The notes: generated from the sequence alone by a model not told the origin. DNA of 64,000 nt from CAIZQW01 sp942493055 (GCA_942493055.1 OW818680.1:806001-870000), one strand, 5' to 3'. Positions 1 to 8,034 are shown, counted from the stretch's first letter. Translations and numbers: made by a program.

Positions 1-180
1 GATCGGCATGTGTATCTTGCCATTGTGAATGGCGAACGTGTGCCCGACGAAATCCGGAAGAATCATGGAACGGCGCGACCAGGTCTTGATCGGCTGTTTC
101 TTGCCGGACGCATTCATTTTCTCGACTTTTTCGAGAACGCTTTTCTCTACGTAAAAGCCCTTTTTAATTGACCGTGCCAT
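1..180 (-). CDS. rpsS: 30S ribosomal protein S19 (partial, 3' end outside window)
   Basis: This is the first 60 codons of ribosomal protein S19, which binds 16S rRNA in the head of the 30S subunit together with S13. The start MARSIKKG and the downstream IKTWSRRS and FVGHTFAIHNG segments are typical of the family. The usual protein is about 90 residues, so roughly a third lies beyond the left edge. The ATG at 180 follows the rplB stop by only 3 bases, so it is the next cistron of the same operon (standard S10 operon order rplB-rpsS). Identification is firm. Confidence 0.95.
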   Translation of the reverse strand, partial: MARSIKKGFYVEKSVLEKVEKMNASGKKQPIKTWSRRSMILPDFVGHTFAIHNGKIHMPI

Positions 181-183
181 GCG

Positions 184-1008
184 TTACTTTCTCCGCTTAA
201 CGATAAATCTGCTGCTTGTCTTGCGCGGGTTGCGTGTCTTGCCGCCCTTTGCAAGCTTGCCCCAAGGTGAACGTGGGTGGCTGCCACCAGACGTACGACC
301 TTCACCACCACCCATCGGATGGTCAACCGGGTTCATCGCCACACCGCGAACCGTCGGACGGATACCCATCCAGCGTTTACGGCCAGCCTTGCCCAGCTTA
401 ATCCCGCTCCACTCCGCATTACCGACCTGGCCAATCGTGGCCAAGCAGTTTGAACGGACCATGCGGACTTCGCCAGATGGCAGACGCAACGTCACGAACT
501 CGCCTTCGCGCGCCATCACCTGACAACTGTTACCCGCAGAACGTGCAAGCTTGCCGCCCTTGCCAGGAACCAGCTCGATGTTGTGGATCGACAGACCCAA
601 CGGAATCAGCGCCAACGGCAATGCATTGCCGACACTCGGTTCCGCCTCAGGACCTGACATCACCGCGTCATTCACCTTGAGCCCTGTCGGCGCCAGGATA
701 TAACGCTTTTCGCCATCCACATACTTCAGGAGTGCGAGATTCGCTGACCGGTTCGGATCATAAGCGATCGCTTCGACCCGTGCCGGAATCCCAATCTTGT
801 CACGGCGGAAGTCCACGATACGATAGTGGTGCTTTGCGCCACCACCACGATGACGCGTGGTAATCTGCCCCATGTTATTACGTCCAGCCTTGCTGCGCTG
901 GGCTTCGAGGAGCCTCCGTTGCGGCTTGACCTCTGTAATCTCTTCGAATGTCGATGCGACGCGATGCCGCAGCGTTTCGGTAGTCGGTTTGAATGTTTTA
1001 AGACCCAT
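184..1008 (-). CDS. rplB: 50S ribosomal protein L2
   Basis: L2 is a 23S rRNA-binding protein near the peptidyl-transferase centre and is needed for subunit association. The 274-residue length is normal. The C-terminal region has the family's HPMGGGEGR segment (about residues 229-237), including the conserved histidine, followed by the basic tail ending in KRRK. The ATG at 1008 is preceded by a GAGGAT-type ribosome binding site. It lies between rplW and rpsS, as in the universal S10 operon. Nothing unusual was seen. Confidence 0.97.
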   Translation of the reverse strand: MGLKTFKPTTETLRHRVASTFEEITEVKPQRRLLEAQRSKAGRNNMGQITTRHRGGGAKHHYRIVDFRRDKIGIPARVEAIAYDPNRSANLALLKYVDGEKRYILAPTGLKVNDAVMSGPEAEPSVGNALPLALIPLGLSIHNIELVPGKGGKLARSAGNSCQVMAREGEFVTLRLPSGEVRMVRSNCLATIGQVGNAEWSGIKLGKAGRKRWMGIRPTVRGVAMNPVDHPMGGGEGRTSGGSHPRSPWGKLAKGGKTRNPRKTSSRFIVKRRK

Positions 1009-1031
1009 AGCTCTTATCCTCTCCGGCGACG

Positions 1032-1310
1032 TTAGACCAGCTCAATTCGTTCACCAGTACGCACCGTGACAATCGCCCGCTTCCAGAGGAGCCCGGGGAC
1101 AACACGGCGGTTCTTCAATGTACGAAACGCGCCCTTGTGGTTTTGAGTGTTTACGGCCAGCACATGCACACCGAACTGCGCTTCTACGGCCTTCTTGATC
1201 TCGATCTTGTTCGCGGCAGGCGCGACTTCGAGCATATACTTATTTTCACAGGCGAGCCTCGTGCCCTTTTCGGTGATCATCACCCTGCGAATGATTCCGG
1301 CGTGTTTCAT
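1032..1310 (-). CDS. rplW: 50S ribosomal protein L23
   Basis: L23 binds domain III of 23S rRNA at the polypeptide exit and is the docking site for trigger factor and SRP. The protein has 92 residues, slightly short but within the bacterial range. It shows the expected N-terminal RRVMITEKGTRL and central NKIEIKKAVEAQFGV segments. The start overlaps the rplD stop by 4 bases (ATGA), which implies translational coupling. It is the next cistron after rplD. Confidence 0.95.
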   Translation of the reverse strand: MKHAGIIRRVMITEKGTRLACENKYMLEVAPAANKIEIKKAVEAQFGVHVLAVNTQNHKGAFRTLKNRRVVPGLLWKRAIVTVRTGERIELV

Positions 1311-1957
1311 GCGCCCTCCTCTACTGTTTTCTTGGCTTTCATACGCGCAGTCAACGCTTCAAAGCCAGCTTTCGTGGCGACGAGCGTACGGAAGTACAGC
1401 AGCGCATATACGTCAACTTCAGCAGCACGAACAACCGCGACATGCGGCAGATTCTGCGCGGAGAGCATCACGTTCTCTTCATGCATATCCGTGATGATCA
1501 GCCCTGAACGTTCAACGCCCAACTTGTTGAGCAGCGCCAGCATCTGCTTGGTCTTCGGCTCCGCAAAATCGAACTTTTCGATTACGATCACGCTGCCATC
1601 CGCAATCTTGTCGCTCAGTGCGCGTGTAAACGCGAGCTGGGAAACCTTGCGGTTAATCTTTTGCGAGAAGTCGCGCGGATGCGGACCAAACGCCACACCA
1701 CCACCGCGCCAAATCGGATTCTGACGCAAACCAACACGTGCGCGTCCTGAACCCTTTTGCTTCCACGGCTTCTTGTTGCTACCTGCGACTTCGCCCTTTC
1801 TCAGGGTCGATGCCGTTCCGGCACGCATGCCGTTCTGGATCGCAACAACCATATCTTTCACCGCCTGGGTGCCCTTGTCGAGAATCAAACGCTCATCCGC
1901 GAATGTCATCTCGCCTGCTGCAGCTCCGGTCGGACTAAATACCTTGATGTTACTCAT
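1307..1957 (-). CDS. rplD: 50S ribosomal protein L4
   Basis: L4 is an early-assembling 23S rRNA protein whose extended loop lines the exit tunnel. In some bacteria it also represses the S10 operon. The 216 residues include the conserved loop with KPWKQKGSGRARVG and the WRGGGVAFGP motif (about residues 63-95). It lies 14 bases downstream of rplC and overlaps rplW by 4 bases. No S10-type leader structure for L4 autoregulation can be placed with confidence, because the operon here starts with fusA rather than rpsJ. Confidence 0.96.
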   Translation of the reverse strand: MSNIKVFSPTGAAAGEMTFADERLILDKGTQAVKDMVVAIQNGMRAGTASTLRKGEVAGSNKKPWKQKGSGRARVGLRQNPIWRGGGVAFGPHPRDFSQKINRKVSQLAFTRALSDKIADGSVIVIEKFDFAEPKTKQMLALLNKLGVERSGLIITDMHEENVMLSAQNLPHVAVVRAAEVDVYALLYFRTLVATKAGFEALTARMKAKKTVEEGA

Positions 1958-1971
1958 TGGGTTGTGTCCTC

Positions 1972-2598
1972 TTATTTCTTAAGTGCCTTGCAGATGAATA
2001 CATATCCGCCTTTGGCACCCGGGATAGACCCTTCGACCAACAGCAGGTTGTCTTCAGGGCGAACCTGGACGATCAAAAGGTTACGCACCTTGCGGTTGAC
2101 GTCGCCCTTGTGTCCGGGCATACGTTTGCCCTTATCAACCCAACCCGGAAGATCACGCGCACCGATCGAGCCAACGCGGCGCTTCGAGTGACCACCATGC
2201 GTCATCGGACCACCACGCATGCTGTAGCGACGGACAACGCCCGCAAAGCCACGACCCTTGGTAATACCCGATACGTCGACGAATTTCACGCCGTCAAAAA
2301 TATTCACCGTCACCAGATCGCCCGCCTTGACCGCTTCATCCGCATCGAGTGCGAACTCCTTGGTCAACTTGCAAGGCTTCACGCCGGCCTTTTCGAAGTG
2401 CTTCACTTCTGCCTTGGGCAGACGCGAAGGCTTCTGCTCGTCAAAGCCGAGCTGTGCCGCGCTGTAGCCATCGGTCGCAGGTGTCTTCACCTGAACAACC
2501 GGGCATGGACCCGCTTGGATCACGGTTACGGATATACGACGCCCTTTGTCATCATAGACCTGCGTCATACCGATTTTTCTGCCAATTAAACCTTCCAT
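1972..2598 (-). CDS. rplC: 50S ribosomal protein L3
   Basis: L3 initiates 50S assembly and reaches the peptidyl-transferase centre. It is 208 residues long, with the family pattern: MEGLIGRKIGMTQVYDD at the start, then KGRGFAGVVRRY and MTHGGHSKRRVGSIGA, and RMPGHKGD near residue 160. It lies 15 bases downstream of rpsJ and 14 bases upstream of rplD in one operon. Nothing unusual. Confidence 0.97.
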   Translation of the reverse strand: MEGLIGRKIGMTQVYDDKGRRISVTVIQAGPCPVVQVKTPATDGYSAAQLGFDEQKPSRLPKAEVKHFEKAGVKPCKLTKEFALDADEAVKAGDLVTVNIFDGVKFVDVSGITKGRGFAGVVRRYSMRGGPMTHGGHSKRRVGSIGARDLPGWVDKGKRMPGHKGDVNRKVRNLLIVQVRPEDNLLLVEGSIPGAKGGYVFICKALKK

Positions 2599-2613
2599 GG
2601 TATCATTTCTCCC

Positions 2614-2922
2614 TTAAATACGAATTGTGATATCCACGCCAGCAGGCAGGTTCAACTTCTTCAACTCGTCGACAGTTTTAGCTGTCGGCCCGACGATATC
2701 CAGCAATCGCTTGTGCGTGCGCATTTCGAACTGGTCCATGGACTTCTTGTCCACGTGAGGGCTACGGTTCACCGTGAAACGCTCAATCCTCGTTGGAAGA
2801 GGAATGGGCCCCACGACTTGCGCACCTGTGCCACGAGCAGTATCGATGATATCACCGACCGCCTGATCGAGCACCCTGTGGTCATACGCTTGTAAGCGGA
2901 TGCGTATACGTTGACTTTGCAT
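2614..2922 (-). CDS. rpsJ: 30S ribosomal protein S10
   Basis: S10 is a 30S head protein, also known as the NusE antitermination factor. The 102 residues match the family length, with RIRLQAYDHRVLDQA near the start, PLPTRIERFTVNRSPHVDKKS in the middle and the C-terminal PAGVDITIRI. It starts 7 bases after the fusA stop, so the str-type and S10-type operons are directly joined here with no tuf gene between them. Confidence 0.96.
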   Translation of the reverse strand: MQSQRIRIRLQAYDHRVLDQAVGDIIDTARGTGAQVVGPIPLPTRIERFTVNRSPHVDKKSMDQFEMRTHKRLLDIVGPTAKTVDELKKLNLPAGVDITIRI

Positions 2923-2929
2923 TCTAACG

Positions 2930-5026
2930 TTACCTATTCAGTAGTTGTTCTCTAACTGTTCTTGGAACGACCGCAAATTCGCCAGGTTCCATCGTATAGC
3001 TGGCGCGGCCGCGTGAAAGCGACCGTATAACGGTTGAGTACCCGAACAATTCTGCCAACGGAACTGATGCGCGCACGATCTGCATGTCTCCACGCGTCGT
3101 CATGTCGCGAATCGCCCCGCGGCGACCATTAATGTCCCCCATGATGTCGCCGACATACTCGGCAGGCGTCACGATGTCGAGGGACATGATAGGCTCCAGT
3201 AATTCAGGGCATGCTGCCAAGGCAGCTTCCCTGAATCCCATAACGGACGCAGTTCTAAATCCCACGTCTGTAGCCGTATCGACATCCATAATGACAACAT
3301 CACTTACCTTGGCCAGCACATCCGTCATCGGATACCGTGCCAGCACTCCTGTAAGGATGCCATCTGTTAAACCTTGCTCCACGTAGTCCAGCAGCTTCTC
3401 GTTCACGTTGGCAATCTTCTTACGCGCTGCATGGGTCACTTCCACCGCATGCCCGCTGCCACGTTTACGAGGCTCGACCTCGACCGTCAACTGCACGTAA
3501 TGATGCTTTCCGCCCAACTCACGGTCGAAGAGGTAGTCCGCCTTCCCGTGCGCTGTGACAGTCTCATAATACGATACCATCGGTCTGCCCGTGTTTGCTT
3601 CACACTTAAATTCCCTGTGCAGGCGGTCCACCAGAATCTCCAGGTGCAACTCCCCCATGCCACTTAAAATCGTCTGCCCCGTCTCGGGGTCGATCCGGAC
3701 CTGGCAGGTCGGATCTTCCGCTGCCAGCAACCCCATCGAATCTGCAAGCTTCTCTTTGTGCGCGCTCGACTTCGGCTCGATCGCCATGAACATCACAGGC
3801 TCCGGAACCGTGATGCGTTCCAGATACACCGGCTGATTTTCCAGACACAGCGTATCGCCCGTCGTCGCCTCTTTCAGACCAACAATCGCGCCAATATCGC
3901 CTGCCCCAAGCTGTTCAACCTCGGTCTGCTCATCTGCGAAGAGCTTCACCAGCTTCATCACGCGCTCGCGTTTCTTCGTCCTCGGATTGAAAACATTCGC
4001 GCCCTTCTTCAGCACGCCCGAATAAACCCGGACAAAAAAGAGACGTCCCACATACGGATCGGTCGCAATCTTAAAGACCAGCGAGGTCAACGGCGCGCTC
4101 TCGTTCTGCTCGCGCGCCACCTTCTCTCCGCTCTTCAGATCTGTCGCTTCGATGGCCGGCCTGTCCAACGGAGAGGGGAGATACCACATCACCGCATCCA
4201 GCACCTGTTGCACACCCTTGTTCCGCAGCGAGGAACCGCAGAGGACCGGCACCAGCTTGCCCGCAATGACTGCCCGGCGGAGCGCACTGCGCAAATCTTC
4301 CGTCGTCAGTTCGGCATCCGCAAAATACTTCTCAACAATCGTTTCGTCCGCTTCCGCAACCCGCTCGCATAATTCCGCACGCGCCAGGATGGCTTCATCC
4401 ATCATTTCAGCCGGAATTTCATTCGCGCGGACTTCGCGTCCCTCCGTACCTTCGTCGTACGAGTACGCCTTCATCTCTAACAGATCAATAATCTGGCTGA
4501 ACGTCTCGGCCTGGCCGATTGGCAACTGCAAACAGACCGCGTTCGCTTTCAGCTTCGTGCGAATTTCTGTAACGCACCGTTTGAAGTCTGCGCCCATGCG
4601 GTCCATCTTGTTGATGAACGCGATGCGGGGGACGCCATAACGATCCGCCTGGCGCCACACCGTTTCGGACTGGGGCTGCACACCGCCAACTGCACAAAAA
4701 ACGCCCACCGCGCCGTCTAATACGCGCAATGAGCGTTCAACTTCAATTGTAAAATCCACATGTCCGGGCGTATCTATGAGATTGATCGACACGTCCCGCC
4801 AGGAACAGGAAATCGCCGCGCTTGTAATGGTAATTCCGCGCTCACGCTCCTGTATCATCCAGTCAGTGACAGTGTTGCCATCGTCTACGTTCCCGAGACG
4901 GTGCGTGCGCCCTGCATAAAAGAGAATACGCTCGGTAGTCGTGGTTTTTCCCGCATCAATGTGGGCCACGATACCGATATTTCGCACATTCTGTAATGTG
5001 GACTGCTCTTCCAAGACGCTCACCAT
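2930..5026 (-). CDS. fusA: Elongation factor G
   Basis: EF-G is the GTPase that drives translocation of tRNA and mRNA on the ribosome and, with RRF, recycles ribosomes. The 698-residue length is normal. The G domain has AHIDAGKTT (G1), DTPGHVDF (G3) and NKMDRMG (G4); domain IV/V sequences include YSTVIRSLSRGRASYTMEP near the C-terminus. The ATG at 5026 directly follows the TGA of a 28-codon in-frame leader ORF. A short inverted repeat (5030-5045) covers the region where a ribosome binding site would be expected. The gene heads the ribosomal operon; rpsL and rpsG, its usual upstream partners, are not adjacent. Confidence 0.96.
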   Translation of the reverse strand: MVSVLEEQSTLQNVRNIGIVAHIDAGKTTTTERILFYAGRTHRLGNVDDGNTVTDWMIQERERGITITSAAISCSWRDVSINLIDTPGHVDFTIEVERSLRVLDGAVGVFCAVGGVQPQSETVWRQADRYGVPRIAFINKMDRMGADFKRCVTEIRTKLKANAVCLQLPIGQAETFSQIIDLLEMKAYSYDEGTEGREVRANEIPAEMMDEAILARAELCERVAEADETIVEKYFADAELTTEDLRSALRRAVIAGKLVPVLCGSSLRNKGVQQVLDAVMWYLPSPLDRPAIEATDLKSGEKVAREQNESAPLTSLVFKIATDPYVGRLFFVRVYSGVLKKGANVFNPRTKKRERVMKLVKLFADEQTEVEQLGAGDIGAIVGLKEATTGDTLCLENQPVYLERITVPEPVMFMAIEPKSSAHKEKLADSMGLLAAEDPTCQVRIDPETGQTILSGMGELHLEILVDRLHREFKCEANTGRPMVSYYETVTAHGKADYLFDRELGGKHHYVQLTVEVEPRKRGSGHAVEVTHAARKKIANVNEKLLDYVEQGLTDGILTGVLARYPMTDVLAKVSDVVIMDVDTATDVGFRTASVMGFREAALAACPELLEPIMSLDIVTPAEYVGDIMGDINGRRGAIRDMTTRGDMQIVRASVPLAELFGYSTVIRSLSRGRASYTMEPGEFAVVPRTVREQLLNR

Positions 5027-5113
5027 TCACTTTGACTTATCAAAGATCAACGGATTTTCTGACACCTGTGCCAGCTTATCCCATACGCGTTTTATCACGT
5101 TGAATCTGACCAT
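5027..5113 (-). CDS. Putative 28-residue leader ORF before fusA
   Basis: An ATG at 5113 opens a 28-codon frame (begins MVRFNVIKRVW, ends DKSK) whose TGA is immediately followed, in the same frame, by the fusA ATG. AGGAGAA directly abuts the ATG, closer than is ideal for a ribosome binding site. A likely promoter lies 33 bases upstream. The arrangement fits a leader peptide coupled to fusA translation, or an old N-terminal extension closed by a stop. No homologue is recognised, so coding status is inferred only from position. Confidence 0.4.
   Translation of the reverse strand: MVRFNVIKRVWDKLAQVSENPLIFDKSK
5030..5045 (-). promoter_or_regulatory. Small inverted repeat just upstream of the fusA start
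   Basis: CTTTGA and TCAAAG flank a 4-base loop, ending 3 bases before the fusA ATG and spanning the last codons of the leader ORF. A 6-bp hairpin here could occlude initiation unless ribosomes translating the leader ORF melt it. This is visible in the sequence; the regulatory role is inferred. Confidence 0.35.
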
Positions 5114-5145
5114 TTCTCCTCTTTGCGGAAGAAAAATAGACGGTT

Positions 5146-5174
5146 ACTTTACCAAAATGCACCCCACTAAGCAA
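5146..5174 (-). promoter_or_regulatory. Predicted sigma70-type promoter for the fusA-ribosomal operon
   Basis: On the minus strand, TTGCTT (5169-5174) and TAAAGT (5146-5151) are separated by exactly 17 bases. An A/G-rich tract with several A-runs lies upstream (5178-5236) and could act as an UP element. The predicted start near 5139 gives a leader of about 110 bases before fusA. Confidence 0.5.
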
Positions 5175-5262
5175 GGGCGAAAATGAGAAAATGAAACATT
5201 TTTTGCGATTTTTTCCTTTTCCCTTTTTTGCCTTTTCACTTCAATCTCTGCATCCCTCCTGC

Positions 5263-5268
5263 TATACT
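5263..5268 (+). promoter_or_regulatory. Predicted -10 box for a leaderless vanZ-like transcript
   Basis: TATACT ends 7 bases before the ATG at 5276 and no ribosome binding site is present, so transcription would start at or next to the start codon. The -35 region is weak (TTCAAT at 5240-5245). Confidence 0.35.
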
Positions 5269-5275
5269 CCCCCAC

Positions 5276-5653
5276 ATGTTACTAAAAACAGCCTCTTTTC
5301 TCGGTTTTCTCTTCTTGCTCTACCTCATGTGGGCCGCGGATAGCGGAAATCTTCCCTCAGTGGCGATTGCTTTCTATGATTTCCCTAATGGTGATAAGAT
5401 CGGCCATTTCGGACTTTACGGCCTGATCGCCTATTTCCTCACGCTGGCCTTCCCCCGCACGTGGCAGGTCGGAAAACTCAATATTCCGATTATTATGGTG
5501 ATCTTCCTCTTTTTTGCCATCGGAGAGGAGTGGAGCCAGTCCCTCTTCCCCCGACGCACCTCTGACCCCGTCGACGGCGTATGCAGTTGCCTCGGCATCC
5601 TGGCCGGCACCTGGGTCGCCTATCGGGTGAGAAAATCGAGGAAGTGTCAGTAA
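5276..5653 (+). CDS. VanZ-like family small membrane protein
   Basis: A 125-residue integral membrane protein with about four hydrophobic segments. The pattern DKIGHFGLYGLIAYFLTLAF followed by GEEWSQSLFPRRTSDPVDG is characteristic of the VanZ-like fold, in which acidic and Arg residues between helices are conserved. Family members include VanZ, which gives low-level teicoplanin resistance, but most have no known function. The start at 5276 is chosen because the hydrophobic N-terminus begins there; an upstream in-frame ATG at 5228 would add 16 residues and precede the likely promoter. The last three codons and stop (KCQ-stop) are formed by the first copy of the tandem repeat that follows, suggesting the original C-terminus may have been replaced or trimmed. 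Confidence 0.75.
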   Translation: MLLKTASFLGFLFLLYLMWAADSGNLPSVAIAFYDFPNGDKIGHFGLYGLIAYFLTLAFPRTWQVGKLNIPIIMVIFLFFAIGEEWSQSLFPRRTSDPVDGVCSCLGILAGTWVAYRVRKSRKCQ

Positions 5654-5792
5654 GTCTTAGAAGTGTCAGGAAGTGTCAGTAAGTCTTAGAAGTGTCAGTA
5701 AGTCTAAGAAGTGTCAGCAAGTCTAAGAAGTGTCAGTAAGTCTAAGAAGTGTCAGTAAGTGCCAGCAAGTCTAAGAAGTGTCAGTAAGTTTA
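5641..5792 (+). repeat. 19-bp imperfect tandem repeat array
   Basis: About nine full or partial copies of a unit close to GTGTCAGTAAGTCTAAGAA lie head to tail with no spacers. Two copies are shortened to 10 bases, and variants change the seventh to eighth bases (GTAA, GCAA, GGAA). The first copy supplies the end of the vanZ-like gene. The uneven unit length fits slippage or unequal crossing-over rather than a CRISPR. Confidence 0.9.
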
Positions 5793-5847
5793 AACAGTTT
5801 CATCTGCCCTTGGGAAAAATGACAACCGTTCAATACAGGCAAATTAT

Positions 5848-7140
5848 ATGAAAATACGACCATACGTCGTCTCGCTCGGGCTGATTCTCCTCGGTTGCCT
5901 CCATGTTTCTGGCTGGGGCGCGCCGCACGCGGCGATCACAAAAGCGGGGCTGGAGACACTGACGGCCGAGCAGAAGGATATTTTCGGAGACGAATACGCG
6001 CGTCTTATATCAACGTATTGCATCATCCCTGACATCATTCATAAGGATAAAGCGCTCGCGCCCTTCGCGACCCTGTACAGCAGCCCAGGGGTCGTCCAGC
6101 CCGCGAATCTCCACCTGCCCGCACAGCAGCCGGAAAACTATGCCATTCTTCGCTATTTCATGGAAAAAGCGGTTGACGCGTTCAAAGCCGGCAACAGTAC
6201 GGATGCGGCAAAATTTACAGGCACCCTCTGTCATGCGATCGAAGACTGGAGCTGCCCCGCGCATACTGCGCCAGGCGACAACATGTTTACGCTCTTCCAA
6301 CAGTTCCTGCCTCCACCGGACAGTATGAAGAATAAACTCCTGCACGGACCGATCGAAGCAAACAAGTTGAATGTCGTCATCGCTGACCACACGCCGCAAC
6401 TCCTTGGGACAACCGTGGACGAAGCTGCATTCAGGCTTCTGCATCGCGTGAATGAAGGGACGGTCCTCGCACGGGCGCAGATCATCCCAATCATCCAGGG
6501 GATCTATGCGGGCGACACGAATGCCGTCATCGCAGCGCAGATGAAATCCGCGACAGCAGGCGCCCGAATTGTCGCCGACGCGGTCCATACGATCATCGCT
6601 CTCGGGACGCAAAAAGGGGAGACCGGCAACCAAGCGCTACTCGCCACAGTCGATATTTCCTCGTTCTACCCGCTCGAAGCCATTGACCTCTTTTTCGCTC
6701 AGGCGAAATTTTTAAGTTCACCGTATTGGGGTCACGCCCATCACGGCTACGTCCTGGCAGGCGGAACGAACGCCATCCCGCTGAAGCTTCTCGTCGCTGA
6801 TAACGGGGCCGTCACAACAAACGAATTCGCCTCCGGCGTCAGCACCGGCTCCGGAGCAAACAGCTCGCTGACCTATCTGGTGCCCGCACATGTTTTCAAG
6901 CGCTTTAGTGTCCTCGCGGGGCTCCATCCCGAACTTGGCGCAAAAGGCGGCGCTGAATTTAGCGTGATCGGCAACGGCAAATTGCTCGCAAAGGCTTGCC
7001 TGACCGGCGACCAGCCTGCACATTGCTTTGCGTGCGATCTTGCCGGCGTGACCAACCTCCAGCTTCTGGTCACCGCGACAAAAGGATGCGATGTTAAAAG
7101 CAACTATGCCATCTGGGCCGAGCCGCGACTCGTTAAATAA
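5848..7140 (+). CDS. Secreted zinc-dependent phospholipase C / P1-nuclease-like protein
   Basis: A 430-residue protein with a signal peptide (about residues 1-22). The predicted mature end WGAPHAAITKAG resembles the N-terminal Trp plus His metal-ligand region of the zinc-dependent phospholipase C/S1-P1 nuclease fold. A second family motif follows: C-H-A-I-E-D-W-S-C-P-A-H (H129, D133, H139), the usual H-x3-D-x5-H trinuclear zinc site. The expected reaction is phosphodiester hydrolysis of phospholipid or nucleic acid outside the cytoplasm; the substrate cannot be told. The C-terminal ~150 residues look like a separate beta-rich domain. The 5' neighbour is a repeat array, and the downstream membrane gene starts 13 bases after the stop, so the two may be co-transcribed. 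Confidence 0.7.
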   Translation: MKIRPYVVSLGLILLGCLHVSGWGAPHAAITKAGLETLTAEQKDIFGDEYARLISTYCIIPDIIHKDKALAPFATLYSSPGVVQPANLHLPAQQPENYAILRYFMEKAVDAFKAGNSTDAAKFTGTLCHAIEDWSCPAHTAPGDNMFTLFQQFLPPPDSMKNKLLHGPIEANKLNVVIADHTPQLLGTTVDEAAFRLLHRVNEGTVLARAQIIPIIQGIYAGDTNAVIAAQMKSATAGARIVADAVHTIIALGTQKGETGNQALLATVDISSFYPLEAIDLFFAQAKFLSSPYWGHAHHGYVLAGGTNAIPLKLLVADNGAVTTNEFASGVSTGSGANSSLTYLVPAHVFKRFSVLAGLHPELGAKGGAEFSVIGNGKLLAKACLTGDQPAHCFACDLAGVTNLQLLVTATKGCDVKSNYAIWAEPRLVK

Positions 7141-7153
7141 GAGACTTCCCCTT

Positions 7154-7900
7154 ATGACCGACGACCTTGAAAAACCGCATGTTCTCACAATACTCCCTGA
7201 CTTTCTTGCCTTTGGCATGGGACTGGCACTCGCCTATTTCTTGAAGTGGGAGACAAAGGACCTGGTCTGGAGCCTCTGGCTCGGCAGCCTGGTCCTCGGC
7301 TACCTGACAATCCTCTCCGTGATCTTCGCAGGCGCTGTCGTAGGCATCCGAGCCCTCCGCCAGAAGGAGTTCCAGATGAAACTGCGCCTCCCCGCTATCC
7401 TGCTCGGAACTGCCGCCGGCCTCTTCTTCCTAGGCTTCTTCTCCATCCACTTCTGCGGCTTCCATGCTGGACACTCCGTTTTTCTCAATCAGTTTTTTCC
7501 GTTGACCGGAGTGCCAAGCGAAGGCTTCGGCCAAGCCTTCATGAATCCGCCCCTCTTATGGTTTTACGTTTTTAAATACCTGATTCAGCCGTATGGACTT
7601 TTCCTGATTCCGGCGCTCATCGCAGAACGGAATCATGTTTTTCTGCCCCTGATTAAGGCTTTTAAAGCCTCTGAAGACTCCCCCGACACCCTGTTTAAAT
7701 CCGTTGTAAAGAGAGAGGGTGCGAATCACCCTGTCGGGGACTTCATGTCCCGCCCTTATAAAAATGTCGTCCGCATGCACCTTCTTATCTTCTTTTTCGC
7801 CTTCTGTCATTTCATGAAGCTGGACACCTTCCTGGTCTATGCAGTCGTTTACTCAGTCTACTTCTTCCCGTGGAGCATCCTGCGCTCCATCCGTAGCTGA
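7154..7900 (+). CDS. Integral membrane protein of unknown function
   Basis: A 248-residue protein starting MTDDLEKPHVL. It has about five to six hydrophobic stretches, including GMGLALAYFLKW, a long segment near residues 36-55, LPAILLGTAAGLFFLGFFSI, and a C-terminal pair around LLIFFFAFCHFM and FLVYAVVYSVYFFPW. Residues 'CGFHAGHSVFLNQFFPL' lie between helices 3 and 4. It may belong to the poorly described DUF6498-type membrane family, but I am not certain. An in-frame ATG at 7091 exists inside the preceding gene; 7154 is preferred because it clears that gene and begins a short soluble N-terminus before the first helix. It is probably co-transcribed with the phospholipase-like gene. Confidence 0.65.
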   Translation: MTDDLEKPHVLTILPDFLAFGMGLALAYFLKWETKDLVWSLWLGSLVLGYLTILSVIFAGAVVGIRALRQKEFQMKLRLPAILLGTAAGLFFLGFFSIHFCGFHAGHSVFLNQFFPLTGVPSEGFGQAFMNPPLLWFYVFKYLIQPYGLFLIPALIAERNHVFLPLIKAFKASEDSPDTLFKSVVKREGANHPVGDFMSRPYKNVVRMHLLIFFFAFCHFMKLDTFLVYAVVYSVYFFPWSILRSIRS

Positions 7901-7917
7901 GCACATTTGGAGACTAC

Positions 7918-8034
7918 GATGGGCTAATTCGCCCATCAACAACTATAGCTCTTTTTTGCGAAACGCCTTGGCAGGCGTTCAGCGGTCTCATAGATCCCGC
8001 CGTACTGTACGGCAGGATGTATCGGACTGCCGCT
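7918..8034 (+). repeat. Palindromic structured intergenic region
   Basis: Between the membrane protein stop (7900) and the beta-helix gene lie several inverted repeats in series: GATGGGC/GCCCATC (7918-7937), AACGCC/GGCGTT (7962-7979), and AGCGG/CCGCT (7981-7985/8030-8034) enclosing GCCGTAC/GTACGGC (7999-8013). The first could be a weak terminator without a T-run. The rest resembles the palindromic elements at 14926 and 43972, starting with a T-run followed by GCG (7952-7960). It could be a decayed element or a 5' UTR structure for the next gene. Confidence 0.45.

Noticed and set aside
5641..5792. Repeat array as a CRISPR
   Set aside because: The units abut directly with no unique spacers, and no cas genes are near.
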